This document shows positions 56,121 to 63,725 of a stretch of DNA of 64,000 nucleotides, in pieces. The notes beneath the pieces are model-generated. The model made no database searches and was not told the origin of the DNA. It was given only the letters and a program-made list of their open reading frames with translations. The stretch covers positions 62,001-126,000 of the forward strand of contig WNNJ02000623.1 in assembly GCA_012934845.2 (NCBI GenBank). The letters run 5' to 3'. The position numbers and the translations under genes were made by a program. Every line of letters starts with the position of its first letter. The first letter of the stretch is position 1. Source of the DNA: Pomphorhynchus laevis (lineage: Eukaryota > Acanthocephala > Palaeacanthocephala > Echinorhynchida > Pomphorhynchidae).

Positions 56121-57211
56121 AATTTTGGGACGGGTGTGGACAACTTGAAAATTTCCGTCTATGTATAGGATGGAGAGTGATGTTTCGCCGTTTTCCTCGC
56201 GACAGCGTTTTTCCATGCGGGCAGAAGATTTGTGCGATTTCAGAAGGGGTGCGATCGGGGAAAATTTGAGTGTTTGAATATGACATGAGTTTAAATCGTT
56301 GAGAGAGGACAGAAGACGCATAAGAGCAATGCTTGAAAACAATTTTTAGGAGAGGGAGCTGGGAAGGATTAGAATGAGAAGATTTGTTTAGACGGATAAA
56401 ATGCTACAGGAGTAATGTCCTTGAAAAAGGATGGTTTACCCTCAGGAACAATAGACGAGAGGATGGATCTGAAGGCGGAAACATCGTGTTCGAGACTTGT
56501 TTGTGGAGATAGGGAGTTGGAAGGAGTGATATTAGTGACGATGACGCAACGATCGCGAGAAGGAAAGCGTTTCCGTAAAGAAGGACGACTGACGTTGGTT
56601 GGTTTAATCACGATAGAAGAGCTGGCAGTTGATGATTTGGAGGAATTAGTTCGACGTCCGGAGACATAGAGGATAATGATAATAAATAGGGTGGCAAGCG
56701 ATGTGGGGAAAAGTTAGGATTGGAAGGATCATAGAGGTTGGTGGAGGTGATTTTGATTGATGGATGCAATTTATTGAGAAACGAGACGGGAAGGACGGGA
56801 CGGGGTGTCGGGGAGTGAAGATGACATGGAATGGGAAGTGAATATGGAGGCAGGGTCGGTGGGTGGAGAAAGGACATTAGAAACGACGGGGGCAGTTTGA
56901 GTTGACGTGTTGGATGTTGATATGTGCTTATTGAAAAGTTTGCGGATTAGCTTGTTGGAGACTATATTTGTCTTGAGACTCACTATTTCACTCTTCATCG
57001 TATTTATCATCTTAGCAGAACAGTAGTCACAGTAGAATAAATTGTCTGGAAGGCAAGATGACCGGGATTCTGAAGTCCAAATACTTACCCACGTGTGACA
57101 ATCATTGTTTGAGCAAAGGACTTTTTGTTCAGATCCATTGGTAACATATCTAACATCAGTGTTGGACGCGGCATGGTTGGAAACTTGAGACTTTTGTTTT
57201 TTCCGACCCAT
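56090..57211 (-). pseudogene. ORF1 of LINE A-beta4
   Basis: ATG at 57,211 (MGRKKQKSQVSNH). Finger QKVLCSNNDCHTWVSI ... FYCDYCSAKMI, a version unrelated in sequence to that of A-beta3. From NKHISTSNTSTQTAPVV (about 56,937) onward it is almost identical to A-beta3, with the same frameshifts (near 56,770, 56,370 and 56,340). The shared shifts show that the two bodies derive from one already broken source. Confidence 0.75.
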
Positions 57212-57361
57212 TTGTATATAGTCGTTTGATTCTTCAACGTCGGTCGTAAATCAGTCCGTCCCGTATCGATTTCTTGTTGCTCAGTGCTTTGATTGTATGT
57301 AGTGAATTATCAAGATAGTTTGAACCAGTCTGAAAGTGTAAGTAGTTTGTTATCAAGAAAC

Positions 57362-58335
57362 TCATTTTGCTATGCTCTTTAAAATGCAAAAGTTAGCATT
57401 CGCGGATGATCTTAAAATATGGAATGTCATAACATGCCATGCCGATATGCAGCACTTACAAAATGACATAAATATGGTTAATAGGTGTAGCGAACTGACC
57501 GGAATCATGATTAACGTTACTAAATGTGTCCACCTCAGATTTAGTCGTAGTGATTTACTAAATGATTATTCTGTTTGCGGTGAGATTATTCCCACAGATT
57601 CGTATACAAAGGATCTTGGGATAATTGTTCAGGATTCGTTTAAAACCGGCCTCAATACTGAAAATATATGCAACATGCGAGGCAAAGTATTTACATGATC
57701 AAAAATACCTTTAGTTCGCTTCCACCGTTCAGTTCTCACTATTATATAAGGCGTTGATCAGACCAATCATTAATTATGTTTCGCTGGTGACTTTTCCTTC
57801 TACGCGTGGTGAAATAAACCAATTAGAAAAGATTCTTCGCCTATTTTCCAAGCTATGTTCTGGTTTTCGGAACATCGCCTACTGTGATAGACTAAGCTAA
57901 CTAAATATCACTTCAGTTTACAAGAGATATGTGTACAATGATTTATTACAGTTATGGCGAATGATCCATGTCTTTCCTGGTTATCCATCGGAATCCGTTA
58001 TTTTAAATGATCGCCCGAGCCACAAAGGACACTCTTTATCAGTTGTTGTGCAATCACACGGGAAATGTCATAGATACTTGCGATTATCTCACAGAGCGGT
58101 AAACCTATGGAACCGATTGCCGAATTCGATCGTGTCTATTACACAGTACAAATCTTTCCAGAATGCGCTGAGCATGTGGATAAAAAGAGAAGATTCTTTG
58201 CAGGAAATATATAACTATACGTGACAATTTATTATTGCTGAACTACTTTTTTTCTTTCTTTTCTTAATATTGTTATCAGACAAAATGATTCTTTTATGTG
58301 TCAAAGTCTTGTAATAAATAATAATAATAAAATGA
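57362..58335 (+). pseudogene. LINE E2, last part: RT catalytic box to 3' end
   Basis: Resumes with MQKLAFADDLKIWNVITCHA, then GIMINVTKCVHLRFSRSDLL, TKDLGIIVQDSFKTGLNTEN, a shift near 57,697, a TAA near 57,899 replacing the Q of LSQLN, and the open end 57,931-58,224 (RAVNLWNRLPNSIVSITQY). The 3' UTR and tail match E1. Confidence 0.85.
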
Positions 58336-59181
58336 CAGTAGCAGGCACCAGAATAAAAAATAAATTTCCCGTTCCGGTAGTTGTATAACAAAATTCGTAT
58401 TGCTTGTATTACAGGTATTTTCTTTTTTGAAAGCAAGAAGTAATACATTTTTTTACAAACAGGCTATATTTGGTGTGCACTGTCACTATCATAAGGCATA
58501 TAAACAAAATCCTTGCAAAACGAAACATAGTCGATAAATATTTTTAGTTCAATTTTAGCCGAGGGTTTTTTATTTTAAATAAATTATCTCATATTATTAG
58601 ATAATATTATTAAATAGATAAATAAATAATAAATAATATTATGAAATAGATAAATAAATAATATTTATTTATTCGATGTCTCTTATCGCAAATTTTTGAA
58701 AATTTGTAAGTAATAATCTTTAATTTATTTTCTCTCTTGATGTTTAAACGCCCTGTACAATAAAATATTTTTTGTAAAAATTCCGTTTATATACCAGATG
58801 ATGGTGGCGGCAGTACTCACTGAAATATAGTCGTTTTATAATAAATAAATTATGAAAAAATTTTGCATATGAACAAACTCATTACAAAAACGGACAATAG
58901 TTACTGTTTATGATCTTTAAGAAAAAGAATATTATTTTTAACCATCTAGAGATGTGTAACATTTTTTTATGATATTTAATTGAATTATAATATGTGGTAT
59001 AAACTACTCGTTCTTTCACGTTTTAGATATGATTCAATTTGACAGGTATTGCACAAATCCGTAAATATAGTAGGTTGCCTGCGTTATATTGGTGGTCTGT
59101 GTTATAGTCTGCTGCTATTCAACAATTTTATCATTACGTTTAAAAAGCCACATTACTGCTCATTGATTTGCATTTGTTTGA
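58336..59181. other. AT-rich spacer and presumed BuGZ promoter region
   Basis: Low-complexity AT (AAATAGATAAATAAATAATA repeats at 58,610-58,670), no open frame of interest. The last 150 bp before the ATG are less AT-rich (GTAGGTTGCCTGCGTT, 59,070-59,085) and likely hold the BuGZ 5' UTR. No TATA box can be assigned with confidence. Confidence 0.4.
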
Positions 59182-61811
59182 ATGGGACGAAAGAAGCGCA
59201 GACAGATTAAGCCATGGTGTTGGTGAGTTTAGATTTTTCTCGGTTTAAAAAACAAATGTTTAATATTTGAATCATCTACATGTCGGTGTTTTCCGAAATT
59301 TTAATTTTTGCTCTCCTTCATTGTATAGTATATATATTTCTTCCGGCAGGGGTACAACATTATCCTCACAGGTATTGTTCCTATTCTTGATACAACACGG
59401 CACTACTAATTAGCCTGTGTGGGTCTCATCAGCTGATTACCCAGACCTACATGCCACGTTTCGACCCTTATTAACTGCTAACTCCGTACACTCCAGTGGT
59501 GTAGATATACATTGTTGTATATTACGCCCTGAGTTCAAAGACGATCAGCACCAGTGTACGGACTAAGCAGATAGTCAGGGTCGAAACGTGAATTGTTGGT
59601 CTGGGTAAGCAACTGATTGGATTCACCCAGTCTGATTAGTAGTGTTCTGCTGTATCAAGAATAGAAACTATAGCTGTGAGGATAATGTCGTGCCACAACC
59701 AGAAGAATTTCAGCTCACAGATGCAATCAAGTTAATAAACATTTCTGATGCTAAATTTTTAAGGTATTGTAATCGTGAATTCGAAGACGAAAAGATTCTT
59801 TTGCAGCATCAAAAGGCGAAGCATTTCAAATGTCATATATGCCACAAGAAACTATACACAGGACCTGGACTACAAATTCATTGTATGCAAGTAAGTACTA
59901 TTGAATTGAAATTTAGAATATTATTTTCATCAATAACTTATCACACATATTCGAATTTTAAAATTATAATATAAGGTAGTGTTTAAAGGAACTTAGTTTT
60001 CCTAAATTCGTTCATTTAAGTCTAAGCTGAAAGAATGGCTATCAATAAAAGATTATTTTTTTACTATTTAATAGCATTTTTTAATTTTTGGCATTCTGCG
60101 ATAAGAGGATTGTTGTTAAAAGTTTTAATTGGAGATATTTGTATCTATGTCTACGTTATTTAAAGGTAGCATGATAACCATGTTTTTTAAAAGGGACATC
60201 ACAACTTAGACAAGGACACAACTCTTCTAATTCTCATTGATGTTATAGTGTGCTAATTATGGTCTTCATAATTGAAGAACGACTTTTTTACGCTTTTAAA
60301 ATATTACTCTTTTTGCATACTACGTTCAAAACAAAATGTCTATGTACTTCTTTTTTATTATACACATGTTCAATTGTTTTATTCGTCTTATTTTATGTTC
60401 ACTGTCTTTTTATAAAGGTTCATAAGGAAAATATCGACCGAGTACCCAATGCTGTGAAAGGTCGTGATAATATCGAACTTGAAATTTATGGAATGGAAGG
60501 TATTCCATCAGCTGATCTTATACTACATGAACACCAAAAGAACAACAGAGGTAACGTGTTGTTTATTATGTACACTTTTAAATATAATTTATTTAATAGA
60601 TGGATCTGTTTCGTCTCTTCCAACTCCACCTTCTTTGGCGAGGTTGGATGATCAAATCAGTTCCCAAGGGGTGACATCCAGCGATACTCATATGGGAGTA
60701 TCCAGTGTGTCGCAGCCACCACTTCCATCACAACCAATGGTTCCTATGATGCAGAGCAACCTCCATACTCCTTATAGCGTGAATTCACCGCCACCTATGT
60801 TTCCATCTAATATGCGTCCACCTCCGAATATGCCACCCGGTATGTCTGCTATGTCACTTCAACACACATTTGCACAGAGACAGCCTTTTTTTATCGGACA
60901 GCCAATGGCCAGAACAAATTTCGCTTCTCCCGCATCTAATACGATTATCCAAAATCCGATAATGATTACTTCTGCGCCAATGCCCAATTTGCAAATATCA
61001 CATCAACCTAATCAACCAATGTTCAATAGTTTGCCCCCGCCCCCTATGATGAATCAGGTTATTCATTCGTCACCACAAATGAGGTCTGTTTTATCGCTAC
61101 CAAATTGCGGTGATATTGCTTTTAATCCTCCTCCTACTAATCAAATTAATCAACAGAATAATGAGAACATGGCGGATAATTCATTATCAATCGCTGGTCA
61201 AAATCCGACGCCGCCGTTTTCGTTTTTCCAAACGCCGTTGTTATCAGCATCAGAAGGTACATTAACCATGGAAAATTTACCTGGTCAGCAATCAACTAAT
61301 GCGCTGCAGTATTCGAACAACTTACTGCAGCAGCAACAACAACCTGACCCTAATAAATTTGAAAATGAGCGACCTAACACGTCGGTATATGCAACTACTT
61401 CGAAACCACAGCTGTTTACTCCCCTTGGCCATTTAAGTGTCGATACTCAATCACCAAATTGCGAAGCGGCGACGACAGCATCAGCAAGTATGCCCCTTTT
61501 CCCCTCTGCTGCAGCTGTTTCTCAATCGGTTTGTTTTCATTAATTTTTTACTACTTTTTCTGTTCTAATGTTTCATTGTTTAGAGTGAGCTTGAAGGATT
61601 TTGTAATTCTGCTTCTAATGTAGTGGGAGGAAGGCACAATGAACATTCAGGGAGTGGAGCAAAAGCGATTACCGATAACAACACAGATGAATGCATAACA
61701 GCGACAGGAGACGTAGCGGCTGCTGCTAAAGCAAGTACAGCATATGCATCTATAAACAACGGAATTTCTGTCAAACCGAAATTAATGCATCCAGATGAAT
61801 CACTTTCACTG
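59182..61811 (+). CDS. BuGZ: BuGZ/ZNF207-like zinc-finger protein, five exons seen, C-terminus probably further on
   Basis: Spindle and kinetochore protein that binds and stabilises Bub3 and phase-separates to promote spindle assembly (known for the family). Exons: 59,182-59,222, 59,764-59,890, 60,418-60,550, 60,600-61,528, 61,584-61,811, all with GT donors and AG acceptors that keep frame. Residues 1-56: [20 protein letters not shown] with two C2H2-type zinc fingers (CNREF...[26 protein letters not shown]); exon 3 has the family motif [12 protein letters not shown]. Exon 4 is a Pro/Met/Gln/Ser-rich low-complexity region typical of BuGZ. Exon 5 ends with [11 protein letters not shown], the start of the Bub3-binding GLEBS motif. 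The usual glutamate pair follows SL in relatives. Here a donor (CTG-GTGGGC, 61,812) suggests another exon not found in the window; otherwise the protein stops as VGF at 61,823. Intact and presumably expressed, unlike everything to its left. Confidence 0.9.
59223..59763. repeat. BuGZ intron 1 containing a foldback element
   Basis: Inverted arms at about 59,350-59,468 and 59,572-59,695. They share GTACAACATTATCCTCACA-like ends, TATTCTTGATACA, CACTACTAAT, ACCCAGACC and ACGTTTCGACCCT, with about one difference per five to six bases. The centre of about 100 bp is not repeated. Length of about 345 bp and absence of coding suggest a non-autonomous foldback or MITE. CAGGGTCGAAACGTG resembles strings in Penelope-like 3' ends. 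Confidence 0.65.
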
Positions 61812-61823
61812 GTGGGCTTTTAA

Positions 61824-61888
61824 ATTTTTATAATAAAATTAGGTATCATTAAAAATAAACGATGTGTCTACTATATAGCATTCAAATC
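61824..61888. other. 3' flank or intron of BuGZ
   Basis: Contains AATAAAATTAGG and AAAATAAACG (61,831-61,861), possible polyadenylation signals if the gene ends at 61,823. Otherwise intronic. Confidence 0.35.
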
Positions 61889-61926
61889 CTTAGACCTATT
61901 TCGTCTTATTGAGCTTCATCAATAGG
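61889..61926 (-). ncRNA. Hammerhead ribozyme-like motif, minus strand, copy 1 (degenerate)
   Basis: Same architecture one repeat unit away: CCTA, TTGATGA (C to T at the first core base), AGCTCAATAAGAC, GAAA, TAG-GTC, TAAGG. Stem I has a one-base bulge and stem II is weakened. Probably inactive. Confidence 0.45.
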
Positions 61927-62179
61927 GTTTAGATTTTAGGAGCGCTTAGGGATCCTCCATCACATTATAAAATGGTTTATCACAAGAATGATTATTATAA
62001 GTCGACCTTCAAGTCCACAGACTATCACAAAGGTCATTCGGAATTATATTATCGAAATATTATTGCAGCCTGACCCGGAATCGCAGAGCGATACGACATT
62101 ATAGTCGTTATTAACAAGTAAATGAGGAAAGCAGATAACTGGGTATTTGAAACCACCACAGTTCATCCGCAATCAAATT

Positions 62180-62217
62180 CCTAGATCGGTTTCTGCTTAT
62201 TGAGCTTCATCAGTAGG
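62180..62217 (-). ncRNA. Hammerhead ribozyme-like motif, minus strand, copy 2
   Basis: Read on the minus strand: stem I strand CCTA (62,217-62,214), core CTGATGA (62,213-62,207), stem II GCT-CAATA-AGC (62,205-62,195) closed by an A-A mismatch, core GAAA (62,193-62,190), short stem III region ACCGAT, cleavage-type ATC (62,186-62,184), then stem I partner TAGG (62,183-62,180). All strictly conserved core bases are present; stems I and II are short (4 and 3 bp) and stem III is weak, so activity is doubtful. Confidence 0.55.
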
Positions 62218-62367
62218 GTTCAGATTTTAAGAGTGTTTAGGGATCCTACACCACAGTTTAAAAGGTTTTATCACAAGGATGATTATTATAATGACATACT
62301 TCAAGTCCACATGCGATCACAAAAATGATTCGGCATTATATTATATAAATGATTCGGCATTTTATAT

Positions 62368-62489
62368 AAAAATAGTTCTATTTTTCGAGCTTTGAACTAT
62401 TTTTTTAGAGTTTATTAAGATGCCTATGAAAAATAGTTCTATTTTTCGAGCTTTGAACTATTTTTTTAGAGTTTATTAAGATGCCTATG
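62368..62489. repeat. Exact 61-bp tandem duplication
   Basis: Two copies (62,368-62,428 and 62,429-62,489) beginning AAAAATAGTTCTATTTTTCG and ending AAGATGCCTATG. Each contains internal inverted matches (AAATAGTTC / GAACTATTT). It lies directly before the plus-strand hammerhead. Confidence 0.85.
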
Positions 62490-62505
62490 GATGAGTATTG
62501 ATGTC

Positions 62506-62547
62506 ACGGTGTTGATGAGCTCCGTTAGAGCGAAACGCGTCTGCCGT
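62506..62547 (+). ncRNA. Type I hammerhead ribozyme, minimal stem III, PLE type
   Basis: Stem I: ACGGTG (62,506-62,511) with TGCCGT (62,542-62,547), six pairs including two G-U next to the core. Core TTGATGA (62,512-62,518), with U for the usual first C. Stem II: GCTC-CGTTA-GAGC (62,519-62,531), 4 bp. Core GAAA (62,532-62,535). Stem III: two pairs, A-U and C-G, around a GC loop (62,535-62,540). Cleavage after GTC at 62,541. The very short stem III is the form described for hammerheads in Penelope-like retroelements, which fits the PLE coding remnants downstream. The C-to-U change at position 3 should weaken catalysis. Confidence 0.8.
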
Positions 62548-63040
62548 TGTTAAAGATTTTGTCACACATAGGATGACTGGGCATACGTAGTGACTTTGAA
62601 TATTGCGAGAATAATTCGGTTTTATTTCCTGGTATGATGAAGATATATAGAATGCTGCTTGGTGTTTTGATGTCTCCTCATGAGGAAAACATTTTAATTT
62701 ATTTAGTTAGATGTCCTGCCATATATATCATGATATCTAGCAAAGGGGAATTAATCCATTATTTGCGTTTGATAAATGTTTATTGAAATTGATTTTTTAA
62801 TGTTTTGAATTGTCAAAAATCCAAAATTTATAGTTTAGTCCAAGCATTTATTTATTTTTTGAATGTTCGTTTGATGTTGGCAACCAATTAATAGGAATTT
62901 TTTATCCGCAAAATTCGACATAGTGTTTTTCACGCGAAAACACTATATTTCAAAAATTCTTTATTTCAAAATATGAGAAAAACTAGAATTATAATTATAT
63001 AAGTATTTTCTTTATTAACAATAGGTGAAATTGATCGATA
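62548..63040. other. AT-rich interval between hammerhead and PLE coding remnant
   Basis: No open reading frame. A short inverted repeat CGCAAAATTCGACATAGTG / CACGCGAAAACACTA region lies at 62,908-62,945. Probably the untranslated leader or pLTR of the Penelope-like element. Confidence 0.35.
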
Positions 63041-63060
63041 TCTAAATTCATTAATGACAA

Positions 63061-63445
63061 CAATAAAAATAGAAACATTAACAAAATCCATGTTTTTAAT
63101 GGAAAATTACCTAAACTTCATAACATATTCAAACGCAAGCCAAATTTTAGCAAAGATGGAATTGCTAAATCGTGTAAAGATTGTGAACATGTATTTGTTG
63201 TCAAATCGATCAATGCCAGGCCAAACGTATTAACAACGTAATTATAGTGTGTATAATGCGATATTTCATCACTTAATTTATCTAAATCATTTCGTTGATT
63301 ATGAAAGTTCGTCGGTTGTTTCGATTAAAAATGATTTCTTGTCCCGCATTATTCAAGAAACGCATTTTATTCACAAGGAAATACACTTAATGCCTAATAA
63401 TAAATCTTATTTTAACCTCAAATTTAAGTACAATTTAATCAAATA
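63061..63445 (+). pseudogene. Penelope-like element: decayed GIY-YIG endonuclease region
   Basis: One frame (about 63,061-63,231) reads NGKLPKLHNIFKRKPNFSKD and SCKDCEHVFVVKSINARPNV. This resembles the C-x-x-C linker that precedes the GIY-YIG nuclease in PLE proteins (RCKTCKHV...SI...N). After a stop, 63,249-63,446 reads VSIKNDFLSRIIQETHFIHK and NKSYFNLKFKYN, resembling the PLE C-terminal segment in which a conserved R-x-x-x-E-x-x-x-I-x-K precedes an N-x-x-x-N-L stretch. The GIY and YIG motifs themselves are not recognisable. Family assignment is from memory of the pattern. Confidence 0.45.
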
Positions 63446-63725
63446 ACTAATACATTTTCTCTATTGTGAGTTCAATATAGTTTACTCATATGATTATATT
63501 GATTCAATATGATTTTATTCTAATGATTATATTACACGGCCTTTTAACTAACCTAATATTCCGAGTTTACATATTTGAATTTTCTTTCTGTTTTTTGTCT
63601 CCGCTCATGCTATTTTATGTTTTCTACATTTTTTGTTTTTATATCTTGACTATGTTTCGTATCTTAATGTTTGTTTTTCTATTTTTCATTGTACGTATTG
63701 TTGATTTTTTGCTTTACCCTTTCAA
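63446..63725. other. Very AT-rich interval, no supported gene
   Basis: Open frames here encode only Phe/Ile/Leu-rich peptides explained by T-richness. No motif seen. Confidence 0.4.

Larger units (their letters stand above)
53894..57361 (-). mobile_element. LINE A-beta4, full-length ends with large internal deletion, inserted in E2
   Basis: The minus-strand element has a 5' UTR (57,361-57,212), ORF1, endonuclease, first part of RT and the 3' end. About 1 kb between GSVLGPLL and the C-terminus is deleted at 54,097-54,124, where a 10-bp palindrome sits. Target: E2 TTTGCTA on both sides (53,887-53,893 and from 57,366). Confidence 0.85.
46101..58335 (+). mobile_element. LINE E2, CR1-like, split by three nested A insertions
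   Basis: Its own sequence lies at about 46,101-48,052, 48,131-48,157, 52,620-53,893 and 57,362-58,335. Removal of A pieces restores continuity with E1 at each junction. The 3' end is TTGTAATAAATAATAATAATAAA at about 58,310-58,335, with a flank different from E1, so E1 and E2 are separate insertions. Confidence 0.85.
61889..62345 (-). repeat. Two tandem 291-bp units with hammerhead-like motif
   Basis: CTTATTGAGCTTCATCA at 61,905 recurs at 62,196, and GATTATTATAA at 61,990 recurs at 62,281, both with an offset of exactly 291. Similarity extends through GTAGGGTT/AGGGTTTAGATTTTA, CTTAGGGATCC, TTTATCACAAG, CTTCAAGTCCACA and ATTCGG. No open reading frame. The second copy is incomplete or followed by a different sequence after about 62,345. 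Confidence 0.75.

Noticed and set aside
59642-59974. A 110-codon ORF as the N-terminus of the zinc-finger gene
   Set aside because: Its first 40 codons lie in intron 1 (foldback arm). The true start [14 protein letters not shown] is at 59,182 and splices into 59,764.
60250-60651. Separate small gene overlapping BuGZ exon 3
   Set aside because: It is read-through of intron 2 and intron 3 in the exon 3 frame; the intronic parts are AT-driven hydrophobic peptide.
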